Shown here piece by piece: positions 1-7,738 of a stretch of DNA of 64,000 nt; position 1 is the stretch's first letter; every line of letters begins with the position of its first letter. The notes under the pieces are model-generated. The model was not told where the DNA came from, ran no database searches, and worked only from the letters and a program-made list of their open reading frames with translations. Both the position numbers and the translations under genes were made by a program. Origin of the DNA: Gammaproteobacteria bacterium (GTDB lineage Bacteria; Pseudomonadota; Gammaproteobacteria; Pseudomonadales; Halieaceae); contig JANSYN010000018.1 in the NCBI GenBank assembly GCA_024742415.1, forward strand, positions 1 to 64,000, in the 5' to 3' direction.

Positions 1-180
1 CATCAGGGCGAGGTCGTTCTGTAACACGCCGTAGATTAGCCAGCACAAAATCCCGAGGTTGAGCATCAGGTACATGATCAGGGAGATTTCGTCGGTCTTG
101 CGGGTTCGCAGCGTGAGCAGTGCCTGCGGTAGAAAGGAAAACGTCGTCAGTGCGGCGGCGAGCAAACCGATATGTTCCAT
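1..180 (-). CDS. SemiSWEET-family (PQ-loop) sugar transporter, 3' end outside window
   Basis: The minus-strand frame starts at an ATG at position 180 and stays open for 60 codons to the window edge, so this is the N-terminal part of a longer gene. The peptide begins MEHIGLLAAALTTFSFLPQ and shows one hydrophobic segment with the PQ-loop signature (FLPQ, about residues 16-19), a short basic loop with RTRKTDEISL, and a second hydrophobic segment around LMLNLGILCWLIYG. This helix-loop-helix pattern with KT-x-S is typical of SemiSWEETs, roughly 85-100-residue proteins with three helices that dimerise to move sugars by facilitated diffusion. About two thirds of the gene is present. Substrate cannot be told from sequence. 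It reads away from the tRNA gene at 302-378, so the 180-302 gap should hold its promoter. Confidence 0.7.
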   Translation of the reverse strand, partial: MEHIGLLAAALTTFSFLPQALLTLRTRKTDEISLIMYLMLNLGILCWLIYGVLQNDLALM

Positions 181-301
181 AGTGATGCCTGTCTCCTGCT
201 TCTGCCACACCGTCCGACTTCCCGTGTATGAGATGTCACCCATCCCACCGGCATAGTCGGACGCTCACTCGATCTATAACTCTATGAAAAACATTGAAAA
301 A

Positions 302-378
302 TGGTGGGCCCAGAAGGATTTGAACCTTCGACCTGCCGATTATGAGTCGGATGCTCTAACCAACTGAGCTATGGGCCC
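302..378 (-). tRNA. tRNA with CAU anticodon, probably tRNA-Ile2 (lysidine type)
   Basis: A 77-nt cloverleaf reads on the minus strand with a GGGCCCA acceptor arm, GCTC/GAGC D stem, anticodon loop CTCATAA, a T arm with GGTTCAAATCC, and an encoded CCA end. The anticodon is CAT, shared by elongator tRNA-Met and by tRNA-Ile2, whose C34 is changed to lysidine by TilS. The acceptor stem has C4-G69 and C5-G68, which in E. coli mark tRNA-Ile2, whereas tRNA-Met has U4 and A5. I therefore favour Ile2 but cannot exclude Met. The first pair of the anticodon stem looks mismatched (T27-C43). Confidence 0.85.
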
Positions 379-394
379 ACGCGAGGAGGGGCGA

Positions 395-1027
395 TTATAA
401 AGAACAATCGCCGCAAGACCTAGCCCCGGTCGGTGGGCTTTCACGCGATCTGAAGCGCACCAGAGCCGCCGTGCCGGCAATGAGCAGCAACAGTGTGGAA
501 GGCACGGGTACGGTGCTATCGACCCTTCTGAACTGCGCGAAGGTGAGGTTGCCAAAACCGCCCGTATCCAGTTCTGCCTCAACGGCGATAAGGTTTGAAA
601 TGGTAGAGCGGGTCACCAGGCCAGCTGCGGTGATTTGCGCTGCGTTGGTATCCCGAAAATGCGGTGTGACGCTGCTCAAGTCCAGCAGGTCGGGTATGAG
701 AATAATGCACCCCAGGTCGATACCGAACACCGTTGCGCCGGCAGTACAGCCATTGATGTCGCCCGCTGACGCCGGGGTTAAGAGCATATCAAGCGCCTCC
801 ACAATGCCCTGTTTGATTGAGTCGGCCAGGTCGAACCAGCCTGGCTGGCCCACGGTACTGGCGGGGTAGATATCACCCAGCACCGCGTCGCCAATAATCA
901 CCTCAAAGGTTTCGCCGTTGGCGATGACGCCAGTGAGCAGTGAGCCGTCTGCCGACAGGATAGGCAGGGCAGCGGCAGGGTTTGCGACCAGCAACAGGCA
1001 GGTAATCCAGACTGATTTCAGGTTCAT
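395..1027 (-). CDS. PEP-CTERM (VPxPST-type) exported protein of unknown function
   Basis: This 210-residue protein starts with a signal peptide (MNLKSVWITCLLLVANPAAA, cleavage near residue 20) and ends with the tripartite sorting signal of PEP-CTERM proteins: VPVPSTLLLLIAGTAALVRFR at about residues 172-192, that is a short VPxPST motif, a hydrophobic helix and a basic cluster. After the basic stretch there are about 18 extra residues, a slightly long tail. In this family an exosortase in the inner membrane recognises the signal and releases the protein to the surface or exopolysaccharide. The middle part has two cysteines (CTAGATVFGIDLGC) and no domain I recognise. No exosortase gene is in the window. 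Its 3' end is only 17 bases from the tRNA gene. Confidence 0.75.
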   Translation of the reverse strand: MNLKSVWITCLLLVANPAAALPILSADGSLLTGVIANGETFEVIIGDAVLGDIYPASTVGQPGWFDLADSIKQGIVEALDMLLTPASAGDINGCTAGATVFGIDLGCIILIPDLLDLSSVTPHFRDTNAAQITAAGLVTRSTISNLIAVEAELDTGGFGNLTFAQFRRVDSTVPVPSTLLLLIAGTAALVRFRSRESPPTGARSCGDCSL

Positions 1028-1117
1028 GAGTGTTACCCGTTTTATTTTTGGCGTGTAGTTACCTTAGACCATCGCTGGCGAGCCGGCAGGCGAGTGAGCC
1101 TGCATTGCACGTCAGGC

Positions 1118-1729
1118 CTATGGCTGGTGCGCGCGCAAGAACAGCTGCACGCAGGATTCCGTGTACTCCTCGACGGAAAAGTCATGCGGCCATTCCTCCA
1201 GACTCAGTATGGCCGTATCTACAGGCAGACCCTTGGCCAGGAAAAGGAATTGGCTGGCCGCCATTGCGGGGTTGGGCACTTTTAGCTGGCCTCGCTCGTC
1301 TGCCAGGCGCAGGTATTCTGCAACCGCCGCAATCACTGGGCGCGGTGCAGAGTTGAAGTAGGCTTTACCGATTTCCTGGTTGCGCTCGCATTCCGAAGCG
1401 CAGAGCCGCCACAGGCTCAGCGGGCCGGTGTCGCAGAGCGTTGCAATAAACAGTCGGGCGAAGTTGCCCAGAAACCGCTCGGGCGGCAGTGAGTAATCCA
1501 GCGCCTCGGGCGACAGGATGCTCTGGCGGCAGCGCTCCTGTATGCACTCCTCCATCAAGGCTGCTTTGCTGTCGAAATGGCTGTAGATGGTCTGCTTGGA
1601 GACACCCGCGGCTTGCGCCACGCGGTCCAGACTGGTGTGTTCAAACCCGTATTGTTGAAAGTGCTCGATACCGGCAGCCAGGATTTGCCGGCGTTTCTGA
1701 TCCGACTTGGGTCTGCCGCGCGTAGTCAT
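1118..1729 (-). CDS. TetR/AcrR-family repressor of the divergent efflux genes
   Basis: A 203-residue protein with the N-terminal TetR DNA-binding domain (about residues 8-56): RRQILAAGIEHFQQYGFEHT followed by a helix-turn-helix VAQAAGVSKQTIYSHFDSK, the usual family signature. The remaining residues form a helical ligand and dimer domain resembling the AcrR/TetR_C group, with several cysteines (for example CASECERN). It is transcribed away from the RND adaptor gene at 1823, and the 93-base gap between the starts holds two related 16-bp palindromes. By family precedent it represses both itself and the pump until a pump substrate binds. The ligand is unknown. Confidence 0.9.
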   Translation of the reverse strand: MTTRGRPKSDQKRRQILAAGIEHFQQYGFEHTSLDRVAQAAGVSKQTIYSHFDSKAALMEECIQERCRQSILSPEALDYSLPPERFLGNFARLFIATLCDTGPLSLWRLCASECERNQEIGKAYFNSAPRPVIAAVAEYLRLADERGQLKVPNPAMAASQFLFLAKGLPVDTAILSLEEWPHDFSVEEYTESCVQLFLRAHQP

Positions 1730-1747
1730 AAGCAGGTCTTGAATTAG

Positions 1748-1763
1748 TGGACTCGTAGGTCTA
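1748..1763. promoter_or_regulatory. Candidate TetR operator, copy 1
   Basis: Reading the minus strand gives TAGACCTACGAGTCCA, an imperfect palindrome that matches the second copy at 1781-1796 at 12 of 16 positions (shared pattern TAGACYNRCGAGTCYA). It lies 19 bases upstream of the TetR gene start. The site being a TetR operator is inferred from its symmetry, duplication and position. Confidence 0.6.
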
Positions 1764-1780
1764 GTATAGGCATTAATTAC

Positions 1781-1796
1781 TAGACTAGCGAGTCTA
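1781..1796. promoter_or_regulatory. Candidate TetR operator, copy 2
   Basis: TAGACTAGCGAGTCTA is a near-perfect palindrome with 6-bp arms TAGACT/AGTCTA around AGCG. It is 26 bases before the adaptor gene ATG at 1823 and 33 bp centre to centre from copy 1, about three helical turns, which would put both sites on the same DNA face. Confidence 0.65.
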
Positions 1797-1822
1797 TTAA
1801 TAGGGTAAAGGGTGGTTTGGCC

Positions 1823-2902
1823 ATGCGTTATGCAGTCTTGTTATTAGTGAGTGTTTCTTTGGTGCTGCAAAGCGGTTGCTCTTCGCGCACCTCTGCCGAG
1901 CGGGAGGTGGTGTACCAGCCCGTAACCAGGGCGGTTGTGCATCAGCAGCCGTACTTTTCTGTCACCCGCAGCTTCACTGGCGTAGTTGAGCCGGCTCAGG
2001 CGGCAAATGTGGCCTTTGAGTTCGGCGGCACACTGCAGGCGGTTATGGTTGACGAAGGCGATCGCGTTGCGCAGGGCCAGCTTTTGGCACGGCTGGAGAC
2101 TTCCCTGCTTGACGTGGAGCGCAGGCAGCTCGAAGCGCAGTTGAAGGAGGCACACGCCAACCTCCGCCTGACGCTGGAAAACCTCAAACGTCAGGCGTCG
2201 CTGGAAGCGGACGGGCACGCCTCGCGCCAGCGCCGCGATGAGCTGACAGCCAGTCGGGATGCCTTCACTGCGGTTATCAACCAGCTGGAAGCGGCACTGG
2301 ACGGCAACCGGATACGCCAGAACAAGTCCCACCTTCATGCGCCGTTTGCCGGGGTGATTTCCGAGCGCTTTCTGGAGCAGGGCAGTGCTGCGGCATCCGG
2401 CCAATCGGTTTTGCGAATTCTGGAAGTGGGTAGGCTGGAAGCGCACGTTGGTGTGCCACCCGAACTGGCCGTTGCAGTGGCAAAGGGCGATGTGGTTCAG
2501 CTGCGCGTCGCCGATGAGCCAATGACGGGAGAAGTCGTCGCCGTGGGCGCGGAACTGAAACAGCGCTCGCATGCGGTCATGATTCGCATTGCGCTGCCCG
2601 CCGCGGCCGTGCCCGCAGGCAGTGTGGTGCAACTGCTACTGGAAGACCGCATAGAAGACGCCGGCTTCGTCGTGCCGGAGTCAGCCTTAACGGCAAGCAT
2701 GCGTGGTTTATGGCGGGTGTATGTGCTCGCTGCTGCGCAGAATGATCTCTACCGCATCGAAGCGCGCGATTTGCAGCTGCGTTATAGCAGCGAGTCTCAG
2801 GCCTACGTGACCGATGGCCTGCGTGATGGTGAATGGATCGTCGCCGATGGCGTTCACAAGTTCGTGCCTGGCCAACTGGTGCGTTTGGGTTCCGCCGGAT
2901 AA
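1823..2902 (+). CDS. RND efflux periplasmic adaptor lipoprotein (membrane fusion protein)
   Basis: A 359-residue membrane fusion protein linking an inner-membrane RND pump to an outer-membrane channel. It begins with a lipoprotein signal, MRYAVLLLVSVSLVLQSGC, with a lipobox (LQSGC) that would lipidate Cys19. Then come a barrel-sandwich half (FTGVVEPAQAANVAFEFGG, VDEGDRVAQGQLLARL), an alpha-hairpin of about residues 95-165 rich in Leu/Arg/Glu, the second lipoyl half (LHAPFAGVISERFLEQGSAA) and a beta-barrel and membrane-proximal region. I chose the ATG at 1823 over a TTG at 1817 because GGTGG lies 8 bases before it. Its stop is 5 bases before the permease start, so the two are co-transcribed. 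No outer-membrane factor gene follows; a TolC-like protein from elsewhere is presumably used. Confidence 0.9.
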   Translation: MRYAVLLLVSVSLVLQSGCSSRTSAEREVVYQPVTRAVVHQQPYFSVTRSFTGVVEPAQAANVAFEFGGTLQAVMVDEGDRVAQGQLLARLETSLLDVERRQLEAQLKEAHANLRLTLENLKRQASLEADGHASRQRRDELTASRDAFTAVINQLEAALDGNRIRQNKSHLHAPFAGVISERFLEQGSAAASGQSVLRILEVGRLEAHVGVPPELAVAVAKGDVVQLRVADEPMTGEVVAVGAELKQRSHAVMIRIALPAAAVPAGSVVQLLLEDRIEDAGFVVPESALTASMRGLWRVYVLAAAQNDLYRIEARDLQLRYSSESQAYVTDGLRDGEWIVADGVHKFVPGQLVRLGSAG

Positions 2903-2907
2903 ACCCC

Positions 2908-5900
2908 ATGATCAGCGTACTATTCCAGAACACCCGTCTGCTGAGTCTACTTGCTGCTTTGTTAGTCGTGGCTGGCCTGGGCGCGCTGTATGTCTTGCCC
3001 GTAGCAGAAGACCCACGCATGGAAAACCGCTTCGCACTGGTTCTCACCGCCTACCCGGGCGCGAGCGCTGAGCGAGTGGAAGCGTTAGTGACAGAAAAAC
3101 TGGAACTGAAGCTGCGTGAGCTGGCCGAGATCAAAGAGATTAGCTCCAACTCGGGGAACGGGTTGTCCAGTATTCAGATAGCCCTTGATGACAACGTCTA
3201 TGACCCGGAACCCGTGTGGAGCCGCGCGCGCGACCTGATCGCCGACGTACAGCCTCTGTTACCCCGCGGCACGCAACCATCGCAGCTTCTGGACAAGCGT
3301 GGCTACGCTTACACAATGTTGATTGCCCTGCGGCCCGCGCAGGGTTTTGAGGTGCCGCGTCAAATACTGCAGCGCTACGCGCGTGAGTTGCAAAGCCGGC
3401 TGCGAGCAGACCCGGGCACGGATGTGGTCAATATCGATGGTGGTGTGGCCGAAGAAGTACAGGTGCATGTTGACGCGGCCAGGGCGGCCGCCGCCGGCCA
3501 AACTGTGAGCAGCATCGCAGCTGCCCTGCAAGGCTATGATACTAAATCGGCTGCTGGCGTTGTTGAGAACGCAAGCTCACGTATGCAGGTTGAGATTGCA
3601 GGTGATCTGGACTCGGTTGAACGCGTGTCGCGTGTGCCGCTGGAAGCCGGGCAGGGCGCCCAGGTGTTGCGGGTCGGTGACGTCGCCCAGGTGGCGCGCG
3701 TTGTCAAACAACCGGAGGCGGTGAAGGTGCTGCGCGATGGCCAGGCGCAGGTGGTTGTCGCGGCAAGAATGCTTTATACCCAGCGTATAGCGCGTTGGCA
3801 GGCCCGGATGATGGACGAGGTCAATGCTTTTGACCTGACACTGCCGTCCAATCTTGAAATGGAAGTCATCTTCGACCAGTTAGACTACACCAACGAGCGC
3901 ATGGCGCACCTCAGTGGCAACATCGCCATTGGATTCTTGCTCATTCTGCTGATTCTTCTGCTCACTCTGGGGTGGCGCTCGGCGATTCTGGTGGCCGCTG
4001 CATTGCCATTGATGACGCTGTTTACGTTTTTCCTTATGAATCTTACGGGCGTTCCCATCAACCAGATGTCAGTAACGGGGCTGGTGGTGGCGCTGGGCAT
4101 CACCGTCGACAACGCGATTGTGATGGTCGACGACATAGGCCAACGGCTGCGCCGGGGAACGGAACGCCTGGCAGCGGTCAAAGGTGCGGTTGCACACCTT
4201 TGGATGCCGTTGTTCGGTTCTTCTGCCACAACCATTCTTGCGTTCATGCCTGTTGTGCTGCAACCGGGTCCTGCGGGGGAGTTTGTTGGCGCCTTGGCAA
4301 TGTGCGTGATTTTCTCGCTGATAGGCTCTTACCTTATTTCGTTTACGCTGGTTGCGGCGCTTGCTGGCAAATTCATCGTGCGCAAACCGAATGGCGGCTG
4401 GTGGCGGCAAGGTCTGCAAAGCGTTGCGCTAACGTCTGCCTTTCAGCGTGTGTTGCGTGCAGCCCTGAACAGGCCACGCAGGGCCGTTGCAATGGTGATG
4501 GTGCTGCCTGCGCTGGGCTTCTACGGTGTTACAACGCTGCCTAAGCAGTTCTTCCCGCCGGTTGATCGCGATATGTTCACCATTGAAGTCACCTTGCCAA
4601 CACGCGCAAGTTTTGACCGTACCGAAGCGTTGGTGCGAGATCTCGACCAGGTACTGGAACAAACGCCCGGTATCTCATCGGTAGATTGGTTTGTTGGCAA
4701 GAGCGCCGCGCCGTTTTATTACAACCTGATAGAACGACAGTTCGGTGCGCAGAATTTCGCGCAGGCCATGGTAGTAACCAACAGCCCCGCCGACACGCAG
4801 AGGTTGGTGACTGAACTGCAGCGCTCACTGCCGGTGCGCTTCACTGCCGCGCGGATTATCACGCGCAAGCTGGAGCAGGGCCCGCCGGTAGACCAACCGG
4901 TTGAAGTGTTTATCTACGGTGCCGATCTTGCCACCCTTGAGAAGATAGGAAACGATCTTCGTTTAATGCTCAGTTCCATTGCCGGTGTTACTGACACTAC
5001 GGCATCCCTGGGCCAGACTATTCCCGCCGTCACCTTCAGCTTGCGTGAAGAAGTTCTCGCTGGCTCGTCGCTCAGTCCTGATGTGGCCGCAGATACCTTG
5101 CGCGCCAGCCTCGACGGCCTGGTGGTGGGTGCCCTGCTCGAAAACACAGAAGAAGTACCCGTGCGTGTGCGCCTGCAGGCCCAGGAGCGCAGCACGCCGC
5201 GCGATATACAGAGCCTGAACGTGTTTTATGGTGAACGCGGCAGCGGCTTCAATGCCACCGCCTTGCAGGCCGTTGCCAGTATGTCAATCGACCCCAGTGT
5301 GGTCAGCATCCCGCATCGCGAAGGGCAGCGCGTGAATACGATTGGCGCCTATCTACTGAGTGACGTACTGCCAGACACCGTGGCGACGCAGTTGCAAACG
5401 CTCATGGAAAGCAAGGGTTACCAGGTTCCGCCGGGCTATCGCATTGAGTTTGGTGGCGAGCAGGCAAAGCGCAGTGAATCGATCGCCGGGCTGGCTTCGA
5501 GCGTCCCGCTGATTTTCGTATTGTTGATTGTGGTGTTGGTGGTTTCCTTTAACTCCTGGCGACTGTGCTTGCTGATTCTTGCCGTAGCCGCACTCTCGGT
5601 GGGATTGGGCATGTTGAGTTTGGTGCTTTCGGGCTATGCGTTTGCGTTTCAGGTAATCATAGGGCTGCTGGGCCTTATGGGCCTGGCAATCAATGGCGCG
5701 ATCGTGATTCTGGCAGAACTGCGCGCAACACCAAAAGCGCTTGCCGGCGACATTGAGGGCATAGTAGAGGCAGTGACTCATTGCACGCGACACATTACCT
5801 CTACCACGATTACCACAGCTGCCGGGTTCACGCCGCTGCTTGTAGGCGGGGGTTTGTTCTGGCCACCCTTTGCCACTGCCATAGTCGGCGGCACAGTGAT

Positions 5901-6018
5901 GGTGACGATTCTTTCCTTTGTCTTTGTGCCTGCGTCGTTCCTGCTGATGGTGCGGCACAAACCCTTCGAGATAAGACAAGTCATCAATCCAGCGTTGTCG
6001 AGTCCTGACACAGTGTAG
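2908..6018 (+). CDS. RND-family efflux pump permease (non-AcrB subgroup)
   Basis: This 1036-residue inner-membrane proton/drug antiporter has the usual two-fold layout: a first helix at residues 9-28, a large periplasmic loop, five to six helices at about 335-535, a second single helix near 540, a second periplasmic loop and a final helix group at about 855-1020. Motif A/proton-relay helix 4 reads GITVDNAIVMVDD, with Asp401 followed by Asn402 where AcrB has two Asp. In helix 10 the position of AcrB Lys940 is Asn929 (AINGAIVIL). So it belongs to a subgroup with a different proton path from AcrB. The ATG at 2908 immediately follows the adaptor stop; a longer in-frame start would overlap the adaptor. 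Substrate unknown; likely controlled by the TetR gene at 1118. Confidence 0.92.
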   Translation: MISVLFQNTRLLSLLAALLVVAGLGALYVLPVAEDPRMENRFALVLTAYPGASAERVEALVTEKLELKLRELAEIKEISSNSGNGLSSIQIALDDNVYDPEPVWSRARDLIADVQPLLPRGTQPSQLLDKRGYAYTMLIALRPAQGFEVPRQILQRYARELQSRLRADPGTDVVNIDGGVAEEVQVHVDAARAAAAGQTVSSIAAALQGYDTKSAAGVVENASSRMQVEIAGDLDSVERVSRVPLEAGQGAQVLRVGDVAQVARVVKQPEAVKVLRDGQAQVVVAARMLYTQRIARWQARMMDEVNAFDLTLPSNLEMEVIFDQLDYTNERMAHLSGNIAIGFLLILLILLLTLGWRSAILVAAALPLMTLFTFFLMNLTGVPINQMSVTGLVVALGITVDNAIVMVDDIGQRLRRGTERLAAVKGAVAHLWMPLFGSSATTILAFMPVVLQPGPAGEFVGALAMCVIFSLIGSYLISFTLVAALAGKFIVRKPNGGWWRQGLQSVALTSAFQRVLRAALNRPRRAVAMVMVLPALGFYGVTTLPKQFFPPVDRDMFTIEVTLPTRASFDRTEALVRDLDQVLEQTPGISSVDWFVGKSAAPFYYNLIERQFGAQNFAQAMVVTNSPADTQRLVTELQRSLPVRFTAARIITRKLEQGPPVDQPVEVFIYGADLATLEKIGNDLRLMLSSIAGVTDTTASLGQTIPAVTFSLREEVLAGSSLSPDVAADTLRASLDGLVVGALLENTEEVPVRVRLQAQERSTPRDIQSLNVFYGERGSGFNATALQAVASMSIDPSVVSIPHREGQRVNTIGAYLLSDVLPDTVATQLQTLMESKGYQVPPGYRIEFGGEQAKRSESIAGLASSVPLIFVLLIVVLVVSFNSWRLCLLILAVAALSVGLGMLSLVLSGYAFAFQVIIGLLGLMGLAINGAIVILAELRATPKALAGDIEGIVEAVTHCTRHITSTTITTAAGFTPLLVGGGLFWPPFATAIVGGTVMVTILSFVFVPASFLLMVRHKPFEIRQVINPALSSPDTV

Positions 6019-6048
6019 GCGCGCAACTGCGCCCTGCGCTGTGCTGAC

Positions 6049-6591
6049 TCAGGTCGTCAGCGTGAGAATGGTTGCCGTGTAGAGTGCAAAGAGAATACTG
6101 AACCCGGCGAATGCCCTGGGAATGGCCATAATGAGTATCATCAGAATAATGCCGACAGCCGGTAAAACGAGCGATGCCAGCAGCGGATTGCCGAACAGGC
6201 TGATGTTCACGTAGGGGCCGATCGCAAAATACAACAGCATGGATAGCGCGGAGAGCCGCCCAAGGCCCTGGCTATGTTCCAGAAAATGCAGGGTACGATG
6301 ACCCTCTGGCACGGGGAGCGCCATTTCAGCTGCCCCGTAGACGCAGATAGAGCCTGCAGTCAGTACGGCGAAGTCACTGAATGACCAGTCACCGATGTCG
6401 CGCAGCCCCCAGCCAACCCACCATAGCTGCAGGCTGTAAGACATCACACAAAAGCCCCACAGCGCAGTAGACCAGTGAAAGGTCACGTCCCGATGCGCGC
6501 GAATCAGCATGCCCACGGTATGTAGCAGGCGCGTGATGGCAAGGCCAAGAATAATGGAAATCGCGACAAAGACGTATTCGTGCTGGGTCAT
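6049..6591 (-). CDS. Hypothetical integral membrane protein, about 5-6 helices
   Basis: A 180-residue protein of unknown function if the ATG at 6591 is used; an upstream in-frame TTG at 6624 would add 11 polar residues. The sequence opens MTQHEYVFVAISIILGLAIT and has hydrophobic segments near residues 6-26, 40-60, 70-92, 110-135 and 140-178, interrupted by short polar loops such as EGHRTLHFLEHSQGLGR. Trp residues cluster in the second and third segments. I do not recognise a domain. It is convergent with the RND permease, 30 bases away, and divergent from the GST gene, so it seems to be its own transcription unit. Confidence 0.7.
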   Translation of the reverse strand: MTQHEYVFVAISIILGLAITRLLHTVGMLIRAHRDVTFHWSTALWGFCVMSYSLQLWWVGWGLRDIGDWSFSDFAVLTAGSICVYGAAEMALPVPEGHRTLHFLEHSQGLGRLSALSMLLYFAIGPYVNISLFGNPLLASLVLPAVGIILMILIMAIPRAFAGFSILFALYTATILTLTT

Positions 6592-6738
6592 ACTGGCAGC
6601 TGCATTCTGGTTGTTATCAACCAAGTGTAGCCGATCACGCCTTTAGCGGTAACGGTTAAGTGAATGTCATTAACATCCGCCTTGCCTCATTCAGTGATGT
6701 TGGTGATCAAGCCCAAAAGGGTTATTGGCCATCAACAC

Positions 6739-6776
6739 ACACGCCGGGTTGGTCTAGACTACAAGGCGTGTATGCT
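6739..6776 (+). promoter_or_regulatory. Putative promoter of the GST gene framed by an inverted repeat
   Basis: TTGGTC (6749-6754) and TATGCT (6771-6776) are separated by 16 bases and could be -35 and -10 elements. A 7-bp inverted repeat, ACACGCC (6739-6745) and GGCGTGT (6765-6771), brackets the -35 and spacer, so a regulator bound there would affect polymerase access. Distance from the -10 to the ATG at 6825 is 48 bases. Confidence 0.4.
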
Positions 6777-6824
6777 GCACAACGCGTCATTCTCGACGCT
6801 GTTTTTTAACACAGGAGCTTTTCT

Positions 6825-7463
6825 ATGATCACCATCCACCATCTGGGTGTTTCGCAATCGGATCGCGTTGTCTGGCTAATGGAAGAACTGGGCCTTCCCT
6901 ATGAACTGAAATGGTACAACCGGGGGGAAGATTTTCTAGCGCCGGCCGAGTTGCGCGCGCTGCATCCGGTGGGCACAGCACCGATTATTACAGATGGCGA
7001 CCTCGTGATGGCCGAATCCACCGCCATTGTTGAGTACATCTCCCGCAAGTACGGGGGCGGTGAGTTATCGGTCGATCCGGATGATCCGGAATATGCGAAC
7101 TATCTTTTCTGGATGCAGTTCAATAACAGCTTTCAATCGGCACTGTTCATGAAAATGGCTTATCAGGCAGGAGGTGGCGATCTTACCCAGGGTGGGCAAG
7201 TGGTAGATGTGATGCAGCGGCGTGAAGGCGGTTTGTACGATTATCTGGAGCAGCGGTTGGGAGAGTCCGAGTATCTGGGCGCGGACCGCTTCACCTGTGC
7301 CGATATTATGTCCATGTTCAACCTCACGTCACTGGAGATGCTTGGCGCGCGGCCGATTGATGAGAAACTGCCCAATACCCTGGCGTACGTGGCCCGTGTA
7401 TCGTCACGCCCGGCCTACCAGAAGGCAATGTCTATCGCTGGCCCTGCCGCAACCGCACCCTGA
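6825..7463 (+). CDS. Glutathione S-transferase family protein
   Basis: A 212-residue cytosolic protein with a thioredoxin-fold N-terminal domain (about 1-80: MITIHHLGVSQSDRVVWLM, then the cis-Pro motif VGTAPIITDGDLVMAESTAI) and an all-helical C-terminal domain (about 90-205, with the N-capping motif FTCADIMSM). The ESTAI block is the gamma-glutamyl binding part of the glutathione site. A Ser/Ser-Gln pair (Ser10, Gln11, Ser12) lies where many bacterial GSTs have the activating residue. It may conjugate glutathione to electrophiles, but many relatives have no known substrate. AGGAG lies 8 bases before the ATG. It stands alone. Confidence 0.88.
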   Translation: MITIHHLGVSQSDRVVWLMEELGLPYELKWYNRGEDFLAPAELRALHPVGTAPIITDGDLVMAESTAIVEYISRKYGGGELSVDPDDPEYANYLFWMQFNNSFQSALFMKMAYQAGGGDLTQGGQVVDVMQRREGGLYDYLEQRLGESEYLGADRFTCADIMSMFNLTSLEMLGARPIDEKLPNTLAYVARVSSRPAYQKAMSIAGPAATAP

Positions 7464-7481
7464 TTGACTCCCGTGCTATCT

Positions 7482-7503
7482 GGGCGGCACGTGCTTGCCG
7501 CCC
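7482..7503. other. GC-rich hairpin downstream of the GST gene
   Basis: GGGCGGC (7482-7488) and GCCGCCC (7497-7503) form a perfect 7-bp stem with an 8-base loop, 19 bases after the GST stop. No T-run follows, so it may protect the 3' end or help terminate, but it is not a standard intrinsic terminator. Confidence 0.35.
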
Positions 7504-7590
7504 GGCCTGTCTGCTTTGCCGCAGTTTCTCGCCACAGAATGCGTCCTTTAGTGCAAGTGCGCACAACTGGACGTTCGACCGGCGGGAAAG

Positions 7591-7606
7591 TGTGAACCTC
7601 GTCACA
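7591..7606. promoter_or_regulatory. CRP-type binding site upstream of the GGDEF-EAL gene
   Basis: TGTGA-ACCTCG-TCACA has both perfect half-sites of the CRP consensus with the correct 6-base spacer. Ten fixed bases would be expected by chance about 0.06 times in 64 kb. It lies 132 bases before the ATG at 7739. A possible promoter, TTGGAT (7644-7649) and TTATAT (7668-7673) with an 18-base spacer, would put the site near -81, an accepted class I position. The window's own CRP (40601-41245) keeps the recognition-helix residues. Binding is inferred. Confidence 0.6.
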
Positions 7607-7738
7607 AGTATTTCTCGACTTTTCAACGTTTAGCTTTCGCGGTTTGGATCTGCGGTCGATAGACTTTTTATATGGGCGGCGTTGACCTCGGCGAGCGTTG
7701 CATCTACCGACTTGAAGTAAAGGCAAGCACTGCTGCTT

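Noticed and set aside
59-256. Plus-strand frame overlapping the start of the window
   Set aside because: It is antisense to the SemiSWEET frame, which has clear PQ-loop features, and it has no motif of its own.
6019-6048. Terminator between the RND permease and the membrane-protein gene
   Set aside because: Only a short GGCGC/GCGCC pairing with no T-run; too weak to call.
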